64,000 nucleotides of DNA from Liolophura sinensis (taxonomy: Eukaryota > Mollusca > Polyplacophora > Chitonida > Chitonidae). Of the stretch, positions 25,201-36,285 are shown piece by piece. Position numbers and translations under genes: made by a program. Every line of letters starts with the position of its first letter. Position 1 is the stretch's first letter. The stretch is taken from assembly GCF_032854445.1 (NCBI RefSeq), contig NC_088301.1:42581187-42645186 (forward strand). Direction: 5' to 3'. The notes under the pieces were generated by a model that did not search any database, had not been told where the DNA came from, and saw nothing but the letters and a program-made list of their open reading frames with translations.

Positions 25201-26635
25201 AACTATACGACTGTAAAACAACTGTTGATATAATGTAATTGGTTTACTGTTTAAATGAAACAACAGTGCTTTTATCAGTACAAATGTATATATTTTAGAA
25301 AATTAACCATATGCAATGTGCAAGTTGTCCTCTATATAAGGTTTATTAGGATACTGGTAGTAATCCGAACAGCTATTTTCCCTTATTGCTACATAATAAA
25401 CTTGCCCCGGGTGAAGTATATCTCGTTCCCTTCAACACGATTTTCACTTTCATCCATTGTCTCGCGTAAATTAGAAAGTACACCTACACCGAAAAAAAAT
25501 TTTGATACATAGAGGACCACTGGCTCATTTCAAACAACTATACAACTCTGCGAAAGGAGTATTTCTTAAGCAATGGTATCAGGCTTGTCATCAAGGATGA
25601 CGATTTTAAAAACAGCTTCACTTGATTTATAGAACACCAAAAAACCTTGCTACGTAGTGGCAGTTGCAAATTAGGTAAGAAAGCCGTAGCTAATAAGACG
25701 GCGTCATCCCTGCTTTATAAGCTGTATTGTCTATCTGGGCATCACCATGACAACGCGATAAAACATTTCAATAGAAACAGATTGCTCTTAATTGGGGAAC
25801 TAAGGAAAAACCGTTTTCGCCTGACATGATCTCTTTGTAGCAAAATAATATTCTGGTATACCGACAAATAATCAGTGTTTTATCGGCTGCCTCCGTCATA
25901 AGCTAAGGTCATATAGAGCCTTACCCGCATCTGCACGATTTATTATCTAGTTCAACGTTCACATTTATTTAAAGCAAAGCAAACACAGCTTTAAATAAGA
26001 TGCACGGAAAACAACGCTTAACTTCTAGCAATCAGTTTCCAAATTATATCTGACAATCTAAAATATATTTACAGCAAAATTTGACGGTAAAACGTATCAT
26101 CCACAAATTTTTCGCAAAATTACGAAACCAGTTATAAATTAAAAAAAAGAAGAAGATTGATGTGTGCTCTTTGTGCTCTTCGCTACATTTTAAATGTAGC
26201 AATAAATTAAAACTAATTTAAAATATATAAATAATATTAGAAAAGATTGACATGGAAAGAGGAAAAGTATATATATTTCACATGTAGTAATTTAAAATAT
26301 TTCTATTTACCTCTTAGATAGAAACTACACTTACCTGCTTGTGTAATGTTGACGTATTGCGGCATTGGCCCGCCCTTAAATATGCATGAGAGCGCCATTT
26401 CTGCTGTAAATAGTGAAGGCAGGTTATTCGGAAGTTTGTAGTGTCTCAGGACTATTCCAGAGACAACGGCATCAGCATAGAACACCGTCTTCTCCACAGT
26501 ATCAGGCTCGATGGGTCCTCCAGGTGGGGAACAACATTTAATAATCGACGGGAAACAGATGAAAACCAAGACTAGCAGCACCAAACAATTCATCTTGTGC
26601 TGGACAAACGAGTCTACGAGTCTCCTAAGCATCAT
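16248..26635 (-). CDS. Secreted CCDC3/NTR-like protein with GPI-anchor-like tail
   Basis: Four minus-strand exons join in frame through three phase-1 introns: 26635-26335, 17689-17507, 17011-16892 and 16390-16248 (TGA at 16250-16248). Total is 747 bp, 248 residues from the first Met, or 234 from Met15, which sits directly before a good signal peptide (NCLVLLVLVFICF). The mature part opens CCSPPGG, then VFYADAVVSGIV, LFTAEMALSCIFKGG and YVNITQAG (exon 1); GMCFSTTLTVGKNYVVYLRK and ITRVCDLN (exon 2); ALVDCPQTLGQPKCVRYQ (exon 3). Exon 4 is a polar, basic linker ending NGASSRG, then the hydrophobic tail METMIVTLLCGALVLVL at the very end, as in GPI-anchor signals. The exon 1-2 pattern resembles the N-terminal domain of vertebrate CCDC3 (favine) and NTR-type beta-barrels, but the CCDC3 coiled coil is absent. 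Function unknown; likely extracellular. The gene model is firm, the family name tentative. Confidence 0.8.
16571..16772 (+). mobile_element. MITE family A, copy 1
   Basis: Terminal inverted repeats of about 21 bp: left CTGGGGCCAATACCACAAAG, right CTTTGTGGGATTGGCCCTAG. The 202-bp body has AAATTAAAATTTTGCC, AAACAAATGTGTCCAAATTT and AAAACTAAACAC in common with 32357-32581. No coding capacity. Lies in intron 3 of the CCDC3-like gene. Confidence 0.8.
18683..19330. repeat. ~71-bp degenerate tandem repeat split by a SINE
   Basis: Units begin at about 18683, 18746, 18817, 18897 and 18968 with GCACAAGCCTAATCAAACCA followed by CTAGAAAACACCCGACACAT and TATAATCAGAATGG. The array resumes after the SINE (AACCACTAGAAAACACC at about 19259). 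Weak remnants (AAGCCTAAGTGAACCACT) reach about 19560. Confidence 0.8.
18992..19257 (-). mobile_element. Full-length tRNA-derived SINE, minus orientation
   Basis: Read on the minus strand it starts GGGGCCTCCGTGGCTCAGTT, with GTTAGCGCGCTAGCGCAGCG and a tRNA B-box like GAGTTTAAGTCCAGCTCATG. The body follows (CCACCATAATGATGGCCGCC) and then the AAATAAATAAA tail. About 265 bp. It sits inside the 71-bp tandem array and is flanked by AACCACTGG and AACCACTAG, a likely target duplication. Confidence 0.92.
19600..22330. other. Part of CCDC3-like intron 1 without recognised features
   Basis: AT-rich intronic sequence. No ORF with a recognisable motif, no clear tandem repeat and no SINE copy was seen. 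Confidence 0.55.
22345..23420. repeat. 27-bp minisatellite, about 40 units
   Basis: Unit GATCACTGTCAGATCATTAT followed by TGTGTCT, 27 bp. In the better conserved right part (22990-23230) units alternate ATCATTATTG and ATCAGAATTG, a 54-bp higher-order period. The array is open in two plus frames and on the minus strand (up to 137 codons) since 27 is a multiple of three. It lies in intron 1 of the CCDC3-like gene. Confidence 0.95.
23974..24688. repeat. 65-bp satellite, 11 near-identical units
   Basis: Eleven units start every 65 bp (23974, 24039, 24104 ... 24624). Each begins CCTCAGAGTTCTAAAATGTG, then GTGTGTAGAGATTTTGTCCA and AATTTGAGCTCATGCTCATG. Units differ by only a few substitutions, with no length change. 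Intron 1 of the CCDC3-like gene. Confidence 0.97.
24690..26334. other. Proximal part of CCDC3-like intron 1
   Basis: AT-rich, no exon or repeat recognised. A short hairpin, GCTACATTT/AAATGTAGC, lies near 26180. The donor GTAAGTGTAG of exon 1 is at 26334 reading leftwards. Confidence 0.5.
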
Positions 26636-26639
26636 GTTT

Positions 26640-28525
26640 GGAGAGACTGTGTGTTCTTGTGTCCACCGCGTTAGGTGTAAAGAGCTATAAAATGAAACAG
26701 ACGGTTGTTAACATACAACTCACTCTGTTTATCAGCCGCTTCTGTTTACCCAATTGCCTCTGGATCACATCTAAATATACAGTCCTCGTTACTCTCACAT
26801 TAATCCTACGCACTTTGTCTTAACAGTGAGCGGGCTTTCAGAGCCTGTGCTACATATCTTTCCCCCCAGGCAATCAAATATACCCGATTCAGTCGACTTC
26901 TGGAAGAGGACCATGCGCGTTTTACAGCAGTTTCAGCGTCCAATCCGGAGTATGGGCTGCTGTAGCAGCGCATGATGCATGCAGCTTGCATGACAGAACA
27001 ACACGTTACACACATCTGATGATCTACGCATAACAGTATACGTTATGACGGAAAATTTTAAGCTATACCTTTCTATATCATTAAGTTTAAATCATACTGT
27101 AGTATATAAAAAATCCAAACTTGTAGGCCTTATAGATGATCTGTACACTCACACTGTAGTGTGCTCTATGCGTATAGTATCAAAGCTAGAGAAAATGATT
27201 GTGACAGAATGCACGAAAGTTTTCGACATGGGTAATTCATTAATACACCACGATAAAATCATCATGTATGAGTCACCTGTCAAGAAAATTTCACTTATAT
27301 GTACAAAGGTGTTTAAGTATATATGGGTCTAGGCAAACTGAAGAAAGCACCGCACTTCGGTAAACTTACCTCCTGACTAAAAGTGGCAACGAAATTAAGT
27401 AAGTATAATGAAAATAAGTACAAAACTACACCTGCCCAGTGATGCATTTCTTATTACAGTACATACATGTACAAGGCAAAATGAACAATATACACAATGG
27501 ATGAATGAATGATTATGATTTAACACTACTTTGGTATTTCATTTCAGCAATATCGTCGCCTGTACAAGTTACAACCAGTGAATATAGTTATGTTTAACAT
27601 ACATGTACATTATATTTACTATATACCAAGAGATTATATACGAAGCCCCATGCACGACATTCAAACGTCGTCCTATTTTAAAAGTCGAGAACCTGTTTTA
27701 AAGTGATGTCTTTGCATACCTGGCAGACTATTTCTCTTTTTATGATAACACATGTTCGCACAATGTCACTACCATACTGCCCCAGTACCCTTAATTCACA
27801 CTGGCCCGCCAGTGTATAAGCTTTATATCTCGAGGCAAAGGAATGTGATCATGTATGGTTATATGCCCCTCTCACTGATGCTCGCGCATTTTATCTCATT
27901 GTCTAGCCGAAGAAACGTGTCCTAGGCCCTGATATTTTGTGGACGCTTACGGGAAGATACATTTCAGCACGTTTACGACCAAGTCAACCAAAATAAATCC
28001 ACTTAATCTAATTAATGTTGGAGGACTGGGTTGTTAATAAATGCAGGTTTTATACTGTCAAATAAAATAAGAGACATAAATAGCTTTTGCGTGGGTAAAC
28101 ACATCTACTAAATATTCACGATGCACACAATGTGACAAACATGTATGGTATGCAGTCCTTATTCCATGCGTACACGAGGAGGCATTCTAAGTGAAATATA
28201 CAGAACTGTTAATGAAATGTGACTTCAAGCGTGTTTCGAGATGATACACTAAAATATAGACCCCGGTTTCTCGGACATCTTTCCTGCAACGAGACCGTGC
28301 GGCTGGGGGACATTTAACATGAACTACCGGTACTTATATCGTCCACCGGGAAAAGGTCATGGCCAAAATTAACAAACTGAAAAATTGCAGTTTGATACTG
28401 ACACAAGTCAAAAGATATACTTTTGGATACATTTCGATTGTGTGCATGTTTAAGATTTAATATTGCTTTATACTTTAATTTGGCCGCACCATGCACTTTT
28501 GTCCCTATGTATCTGACAGGCACCT
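26640..28525. other. Upstream flank of the CCDC3-like gene, no gene seen
   Basis: Presumed promoter side of the minus-strand gene, but no TATA box or other element could be placed with confidence. ORFs up to 95 codons carry no motif. Confidence 0.45.
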
Positions 28526-28530
28526 GTTAT

Positions 28531-28710
28531 GGCCATCCAGAAGATACTTTGTGTTTGTTTTGTTTGTTTGTTAAGGCCATGCCGAAGATAAGTTGTGTTT
28601 GTTTTGTTTTCTTTGTTAAGGCCATACCGAAGATAAGTTGTGTTTGTTTTGTTTTCTTTGTTAACCCCATGCCGCAGATACTTTGTGTATGTTTTGTTTA
28701 TTTTATCGGG
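28531..28710. repeat. 45-bp tandem repeat, four units
   Basis: Units start at 28531, 28575, 28620 and 28665: GGCCATGCCGAAGATAAGTT then GTGTTTGTTTTGTTTTCTTT. A 15-residue period makes it open on both strands. Confidence 0.85.
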
Positions 28711-28719
28711 GCTTAACGC

Positions 28720-30550
28720 TGTTTTTAACAATATATCGGTCACACCACGACAGTACTTATCGCCTGGTAGCAGATCGGACACAGTGCCTACATATGTACA
28801 TTGTCACTTCACTGGAACACCATGCCAAAGACACCGGGCAGGATGCTACACCTGTTCACATTATACTGACACTGCGCCGATCAGTATTTGGGCTACTCTT
28901 CTTCTACTGACCGCCAAGCCAGGTTAGACACGTTGTTAAATCGACTGGTACATACACATGATAGGTACGTACAGAATGAATTATCCGTAAACATATATAT
29001 AAAATTGTTCAGGCTTAGATATTACCCCATTGATTAGAAAAAAAAAATACGAAGAAACACAAACTAAAAGATTTGGGTTACCGATACAGGCACTTTGATA
29101 TATGTTATTTTAATAGAAAGATGTTAGTCAAGATCCTTTTATGGTCTGCAGTAACCTGCGGATGGTCGTTGGTTTCTCCCGATCCACCCACAAGCAAATT
29201 GTTGCATTACAGACTTCATACTCAAACGCGCCTTTGTTTACACCAAGTGCATCGGCGCATAAATAAACAGCTATTTAGCTACGTGCCTATGTAATGTATA
29301 ACCATATTCAACGTATGCCCCTATATAAACACCTTTTCTCTAAAATATCCATAAACACATGCATTGTATATGAATACACCCATATATAACCCCGGTGCAA
29401 CAGCTGTAAAAATGCAGATGATGCGCCTGGTATGTAATGAACGTTTTCAGAGAAAAACAACATGCGGTCAGGTTATTCGTCATCACGACATCCAGAGTAA
29501 TCCTGAATTATCTCGAAGTAAAAATCTTTACGCAGTTTTACGCAGTACAATAACACCGTGTACTACATCCGGTTTTTTATTCTGAGTGTTGTAGGCTAAT
29601 TGCCTAGGTTTGCCGTCTGTTACTTTCAATACCTCATTAGAATCATTATTTTCTTTACTCGTTCCATCTCTTATGGGACCAGATATTTGTGAAATGTTAA
29701 GAACTTTATTCAGGCTTCCGTATTGTATATTCAAATATTTGTCGTTCATCAAATAATTAATGCCGAGCAGATAAGTGCCGGTCATAATATGGCATTTTAA
29801 AACACGTGAATAAATTGTTAATGTATATGTATGTTAATATTTTACCATTTGATAATATTAAGACACACTTAGGCTAATTTCCTATTTACACTTAGTTCTT
29901 CAGGAAGGTATGAAGTACACCCATGTACATGTATATATTCTTAGGTTTCCTTGAGTTCATTGTAAATCACATATGGTTCTCCACAAATATAGACACTAAA
30001 ACAAGACATACACTAATTCATGCCTGTTTGCTTGGCTTAATGAAAAGAACATTATATCTACAATCTCGATGGTCAATTAATATTTTACAAGGCGTAATTG
30101 TTATTCTGTATTATATGACTTTATCGTCGTTAATTGTAAATTAATTAAATGCCATTTATCAGTAAATGACTTGATTACCATTTTTTATTGAATGATGACA
30201 ATTTTCAAGAATGATACATCTGTTGCCACATGTACCTCGATGTGTGACGTCAGACAGGCAAGTGGAGTAGAAAGCCATGGAAATATGTCAACTGATGTAA
30301 AACGATGTAACACGGAGTATTACTATTAACACTACTACAATGCTGACTCTACATGAATCAGATTTTTATACATCGAGCATCCTGCACAGTGAAGATGTTA
30401 ACAGCTATCCATGGCATTCATTCATACCACATAGTGTGTGAGATTACGCATAAATCAAGCCATGGCTAGGCAGGCAACCTTCCATGGCACCAAGCCACAC
30501 GGCTCCTACGTCTTTATCAGAGGCATGTAATGTTGACCTCCCATGGCACC
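28720..30550. other. Stretch without supported features
   Basis: AT-rich. Short ORFs (up to 85-95 codons) show no domain. One near 29,120 has a signal-like hydrophobic start but no support beyond that. No repeat family was recognised. Confidence 0.45.
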
Positions 30551-30559
30551 TAGCCATGA

Positions 30560-31100
30560 TCAGAGGCAGGAAAAAAGGCAACCTTTACCTTGCAAGATGT
30601 CCTCAAGGTGTCCTATCATGCTCAGAAAAAGATAAGCTTTATCCTCCAAGATATCCTCAAGGTGTGCCATAATGCAGCTGTGTTCATCATGATCAGAAAA
30701 AGGCAACCTTTACCTTGCAAGATGTCCTCGAGGTGTCGTATAATACAGCTATGTTCATCATGATCAGAAAAAGGCAACCTTTATCCTCCAAGATGTCCTC
30801 GAGGTGTCGTATAATGCAGCTATGTTCATCATGATCAGAAAAAGGCAACCTTTATCCTCCAAGATGTCCTCAATGTGTCGTATAATGCAGCTATGTTCAT
30901 CATGATCAGAAAAAGGCAAGCTTTACCCCTCCCCCCCAGGTGTCTTATAATGTTCATCGTGATTAGAAAAGGCAAGCTTTACCCCTCCCCCCCAGGTGTC
31001 TTATAATGTTCATCGTGATTAGAAAAGGCAAGCTTTACCCCTCCCCCCCAGGTGTCTTATAATGTTCATCGTGATTAGAAAAGGCAAGCTTTACCCTACC
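30560..31100. repeat. Tandem array with 71-bp units changing to 56-bp units
   Basis: GATCAGAAAAAGGCAACCTT recurs at 30691, 30762, 30833 and 30904 (71 bp apart). Then GATTAGAAAAGGCAAGCTTT recurs at 30961, 31017 and 31073 (56 bp apart). The shorter units lost the TCCAAGATGTCCTC part and gained CCCCTCCCCCCCAGG. Confidence 0.92.
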
Positions 31101-31463
31101 AAGGTACAGAGAATCTTTATCCACAAAGGACAAAGATAATGTAGCCATGTTCATTATGATCAGAGACTGACAATCTTGACCCTCATGCGTCATCATGCTG
31201 CTGGTTCATTACTGTAATCCTAATCTCTATGATAATGTTTACCCAATCATTGAAAAGCATATTCAGAATTATAACCTCCATGTCCATACAGTATCATGTA
31301 ATGGAGGATACACTGATGACCTATATTCTGGGTAGTAATGTACTAAACTTAAGGGGTCCTATATATGGGATATACATTTCTCACCTTGTAGTTTTTGTTA
31401 ACTTGTTAAGTGTGATGATTTCAATCCACAAATTTTAATTATACAAACTATAAAGCTGAGGTT

Positions 31464-31702
31464 AATTTATTTATTTGATTGATGTTTTACGCCGTATTCA
31501 AGAATATTTCGCTTATACGACGGCGACCAGCATTATGGTCGGTGGAAAGCGGGCAGAGCCCGGGGGAAACCCACGACCATCCGCAGATTGCTGGAGACCT
31601 TCCCCACGTACGGCCGGAGAGGAACCCAGCATGAGCTGGACTTGAACTCACAGCGACCGCATTGGTGAGAGCGCGCTAACCATCTGAGCCACGGAGACCC
31701 CC
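31464..31702 (-). mobile_element. Nearly full-length SINE, minus orientation
   Basis: Same family as 18992-19257. + strand order: TTTATTTATTTGATTGATG tail, CAAGAATATTTCGCTTATAC, CCGGGGGAAACCCACGACC, TTGAACTCACAGCGACC B-box, and GAGCCACGGAGACCCCC head. About 25 bp of the tRNA part are missing. The flanks TGAGGTTAA and AGAGGTCAA may be a decayed target duplication. Confidence 0.9.
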
Positions 31703-31974
31703 AGAGGTCAAACGCCTACAGTGTATATTAAAATCATCTTGAATTCTATAATGAGTTTAACACTCTGCATGGTTGGCAAATAGGGAAAGAGCGTTCAAGA
31801 CCTCTGGCAATCTGACTGTCATAATTGTATTCAGTTATATCTATTAGTTCATCATTAAGAACAAACAATGCTGTTTTTGGAGTAACTGAGTAAACGGCCA
31901 ATTAGATAAAACTTAGATGAAATTGATGAATTCAAAATTAATTAAATTGACAAAAACATAAAAAACGTTTTCAC

Positions 31975-32350
31975 CGCATTGTAAAGATTTTTATTGCCGA
32001 ATAATAGTTTGCCCCACAATGGAAAAGTTTTCTCTGGGTTATACAGTTTTCTGCACGGTGAAAATACTTCCCCCGCGTGAAAGAGTTTTTTTCATTGTAA
32101 AAAGAGTTTTCTTCGCTGTTTACGTGATAGAAAAACTTTTCTCATGGTAGAAAGAGTTTTCTCCACAGTGCAAAGGTTTTCGCGGTAGAAAGAGTTTTTC
32201 CGTGGTAGAAAGGTTTTTCTCCGCGGTGTAATCTTTTTATTGGTGAAAGGTTTTCTCTGCGATGCAATGGGTTTTTATTTCCAGCTATAAATGGTTTTCT
32301 ACACGGTGTAAACCCGCGCTGGGAAAGTTTTCTCTTTGGGTGGAAAAGGT
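31975..32350. repeat. Degenerate short-unit repeat rich in GGTAGAAAGAGTTTTCTC
   Basis: Irregular units of roughly 25-35 bp share GTGAAAAGTTTTCTCCGCGG-like words. The minus strand is open for 76 codons with PF/GEKPF-like peptides, but there are no cysteines or histidine pairs, so it is not a zinc-finger gene. Confidence 0.65.
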
Positions 32351-32356
32351 TTCTCC

Positions 32357-32581
32357 CTGGGACCGATTCCACAAAGCCAGTTTTGACTTATGTCAAAAAT
32401 TTTAAATATGATTTTAGAGCTTATTTTTTCAGCCCTGTAAATTAAAATTTTGATCACCTCATCGAAGTTAATTTAAGACAAATGTGTCAAAATTTCATCT
32501 TCCATTACCGAAAACTAAACATTGTGACAACATTTTAATTTTGAACCTAAGTCAGAAATGTCTTTGTGGATTCGGCCCCAG
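32357..32581 (+). mobile_element. MITE family A, copy 2
   Basis: Terminal inverted repeats CTGGGACCGATTCCACAAAG and CTTTGTGGATTCGGCCCCAG. Internal words are shared with copy 1 (AAGACAAATGTGTCAAAATT, GAAAACTAAACATTG). 225 bp, non-coding. Confidence 0.82.
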
Positions 32582-32874
32582 TTTCTAGTTTTCTACAAAG
32601 ATGGGCATAATATAATTTTCTGCTCGGTGCATGGATATACTTAAAATGTATTACGGTGTCGTCGCTACCCAGCTTTTACTTTCCAGTGTGTATTTTATAT
32701 ATATATTTGGTGGTTTGTATTCTTTGAATGTTGGTTTAGCAATTTGTCTTAATGACCTGGAACATCCACATTATGCATCCACATGCATGATTGACCCACT
32801 AAATGAATATATGTCAAGATGTCAAGATTCCAATGATTTGTGAATTTATTGTATTGTTGACTTTCGTATACAGT

Positions 32875-33134
32875 CACTCAAAATATTAATTTGCTAATTT
32901 TAACAGAAAGTCTGTTATAAGAGTGATGCTAGAATGTATTATGCTATTGCAACAGATTATTCTGTTAAATATAACACACGTGTTCTATTAATTCAACATT
33001 AAGATTCTATCAGGCTAACAGGGAAGATATTGCGTTGAATATGACACAGTATTATATTATAATAACAGGATACATTCTCCCATCACTAAGACAACAAACT
33101 TTCTGTTAAAATTAACAGATTATTTTTTTGAGTG
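32875..33134. mobile_element. MITE family B with ~70-bp terminal inverted repeats
   Basis: The left arm CACTCAAAATATTAAT, TAATTTTAACAGAAAGT and AGTGATGCTAGAATGTAT is matched by the reverse complement of the right end: CACTCAAAAAAATAAT, TAATTTTAACAGAAAGT and AGTGATGGGAGAATGTAT. The arms align for about 70-75 bp at roughly 80 percent identity. 260 bp in all and non-coding. Confidence 0.82.
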
Positions 33135-33139
33135 TTGCT

Positions 33140-33900
33140 TTATCGTCGATCGCATTGACAACAACTAAACGAACTGTTGTGCCAGTTAAGACACAGATTT
33201 ATTTATTAACTTTCGGAGAACTTTAGCATTTTATTTAGTGTATGGTAATGTGAAAGGCATGCAGTCTGCGTCTGTTATTAAAATCAAGAGCAGAAAGGTA
33301 TATATTATTAACGACTGAAAGGAAATAGCAGACATTTCCAAACAGAGTCTAAAGGGCAAATGATTAAAATAAAGCCTCGCATACATATATGCCATTCATG
33401 AAACTGGAATCTAGCATTTAGAAGATATTGTTCTAACCCATCCTGACCATAGTTTATACGTTACATGCCTATATGTATATATGCATGTTATGTTTAAATA
33501 TTATACGGCTTATGCAAGTCACAGACCATGCAATGATAAAACTATGTAGTTAAAACCACTCATGTGGTAAATGAGCGTCTGTATAGGACGTTTCAATTTT
33601 TTTTGAAAAGCCATCATCCCAATTAGGCCCTACATATTCTTTCACATTTATATATACATATAAATAAACAAATATGTAGAGTATACATATATCATTTCAA
33701 CTTTAATTGCCATAATTATATGAGAACATAACTTACATACACTTCCTATGGTATTCTATACTCTTGCAACCATGCATGTACTGGTCTAAGGAACTGGAGA
33801 TTACGATATAAGTAACTCATCCATGTTCCGACTGCTTCATCAGTTGTCAGGCGTATGTATATATAAAATCAAGATACAAAACAGTCAATGCATTTAATGT
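33140..33900. other. Stretch without supported features
   Basis: AT-rich sequence with no gene-like ORF. Ends at a SINE fragment. Confidence 0.45.
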
Positions 33901-33908
33901 GAAACATT

Positions 33909-33975
33909 CATTGCTGTTTTACGCCGTACGCAAAAATATTTTCACTTATACGACGGCGGTCAGCATTGTGGTGGG
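33909..33975 (-). mobile_element. SINE tail fragment
   Basis: TGTTTTACGCCGTACGCAAA, then TTCACTTATACGACGGCGG, then CAGCATTGTGGTGGGA: the tail-proximal part of the common SINE in minus orientation. The rest is missing. Confidence 0.75.
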
Positions 33976-34082
33976 ATTTTATACCCAACCATATGGAGAC
34001 AAATTTGCATGTCCTCATTAAAGAGAACCCATATAGTGTTGCCGTCGACATCAGCGCATAATACATACCTTTATACCTTTAT

Positions 34083-36285
34083 GCATTGAGTCTCTATGCT
34101 ACACGTCTAAAGACCAAACTATCTGACCCAAATCTAGATACCAAGACTTACTGGTCTTCAATGAAATCACTGTTGGGTTCTAAAGCAAAACCTCCAATAC
34201 CACCACTACTTGTAAATGGTAAAAATGTGTCCAGTGATATTGATAAGGCCAATGCTTTCTGTGCATTCTGACCTTCCATCTCCTGTCCCCGACTTGCCGG
34301 ACTTCTCCTTCGTTACTACAACTCGTTTAAACAGTATACAAATAACTGAAAGGGAAGTTGGTCAGTGTCTCAGTTCGTTAAATACAAGGAAGGCATCAGG
34401 TCCGGATGGGATCAGTAATTTTATGTTGCAGAGTGCAGCAGGAAGTATAGTACCCTCGCTTACTAAACTATTTAACTCTTCATTACAAAATGGCGTCTTT
34501 CCGTCCGCGTGGAAAAGGTGCCGCGTTTGCCCAGTATTTAAAAAAGGTGATCGACATTGTATTTCTAACTACAGACCAGTATGTCTTCAACCATCGATAT
34601 CCAAAGTATTTGAAAAAGTCGTCCATAAACATTTATATCAATATCTTACGATAAACAATATTCTTATTCCTCACAATGCAGGATTCAAAAGTGGTGATTC
34701 AACTATCTGTCAACTAACTAAAATCGTCCATAATATTTATAAAGGTTTAGACAACGGTAATGATATGTGTTTGGTATTCTTGGATGTGAGCAAAGCCTTT
34801 GACAAGGTTTGGCACACAGATTTACTATTTAAGTTGAGGCAGATGGGTATTGGAGGAATGTTACTGGCGTGGATAAATGATTACTTATCTGATCGATCAA
34901 TCTCTGTTTGCCTCAATGGTAAAGGATCTAGCTCGAATCCTACGTACTCAGGAGTTCCCCAGGGCTCTGTACTTGGTCCTTTGTTGTTTCTTATCTTCAT
35001 AAATGATATAAATACTAATACTGAATGTGACATAAATATATTTGCTGACGACACATCCTTGTTAGAAGAAATTAAAGAACTACCAGTCTCAGAAACTAGA
35101 CTAAACCGTGACCTTAACAAGTTAGCATCGTGGGCAAATCAATGGTGTGTCACATTCAATGCTCTTAAGACAGTTTATTTACTTGTATCATTAAAGGGAA
35201 ATCCTTCCTATCACAAACTGTATCTTAATGGCACGGAGGTGAAGAGCGTTCAGTCCCACAAACACCTTGGGATCTTTTTACAACACAATGGGAAATGGGA
35301 CGAACGCATTAGAAACGTAGTTAATAAATGTAACAAAAAACTGAGTATTCTCAACCGATGTAAGAAATGCCTTACCCGAAAATGTTTGAAAACTCTATAC
35401 TTCAGTCAAATAAGATCTACCATCGAATATGGTGACATCCTGTTTGACAATTGCGGTATAGTGTTGTCTCAAAAACTTGAAACAATTCAGCGAAGAGCTG
35501 CTCTTCTCTGTTCTGGGGGCCTACGTCGGACATCGTATAGTAAATTATTAAATGAACTAAGATGGGAACCGCTTTATACGAGACGTAGATCCCACAGAAT
35601 TCTTCTCTTCCATAAAACTATAAATGGGCTATCGCCTCCTTATTTGAAAAAATTACTACCATGCGGAAATGAAGCTGTCGCCAGTACATACAATCTACGA
35701 AATAAGCACAACATCCGTCTTCCCAAAGGTCGTATCCAGTTGTACATGTCGTCATTTATTCCCCAAACAATTAAAGATTGGAATTCAATACCTCTCCACT
35801 TTCGTCACGACTCTCTAGAAAAGCTTAAATCCTATCTCAAACCTAGTTTTGTTGACAGCATTACTATTTCCGTACTGTACGATTCTTTTGTAACATTTTC
35901 CTCGATACTGCATTGTAGGATGCGGATGGGACTGAGCGCTCTTCACGCAGACTTATTTACCAATGGCCTTTCAGATGACCAGTCTTGTCATAAATGTAAT
36001 TACAAATGTGAAAATTCTCATCATTTTCTTATTGAATGTCCCGCATATGCCGCTCAAAGGAAGCACATGTTCGACAGGTTTACTAAAACGATTTCTCCAA
36101 ATGCTCACTTATCTATTTTCCTTCCGCATTGCTCAAAACATATCTCAAATATTTTACTTATTGGATCAAATGACTTATCTCTTGAAGACAATAAAACCAT
36201 ATTCTGTTCTGTGCACAAATTCATTAAAGATACTCGAAGATTTATCCATCGTACTCACCAAGTAGTTCAAACAAGCTCCTTTTAA
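34083..36285 (+). pseudogene. LINE reverse transcriptase ORF (truncated, one frameshift)
   Basis: The long open frame 34216-36285 (TAA at 36283) encodes a reverse transcriptase. Motifs in order: RKASGPDGISNFML, CPVFKKGDRHCISNYRPV, FLDVSKAFDKVWHTDLL, SGVPQGSVLGPLLFLIFIND, the catalytic FADDTSL, and a thumb region with HKHLGIFL. A C-terminal CHKCNYKCENSHHFLIECP cysteine/histidine cluster follows, typical of the tail of such ORF2 proteins. The preceding linker (TKTYWSSMKSLLGSK ... DIDKANAF) is in another frame, at 34086-34271, so a frameshift lies near 34250-34270. ISNYRPVCLQP stands where SLLP is usual. The endonuclease is lost and the copy should be inactive, yet the 600-codon RT part is free of stops, which suggests fairly recent insertion. 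Confidence 0.92.

Noticed and set aside
32142-32372. Minus-strand ORF with HRGEKPF, recalling C2H2 zinc-finger linkers
   Set aside because: No paired cysteines or histidines; it is translation of a degenerate simple repeat.
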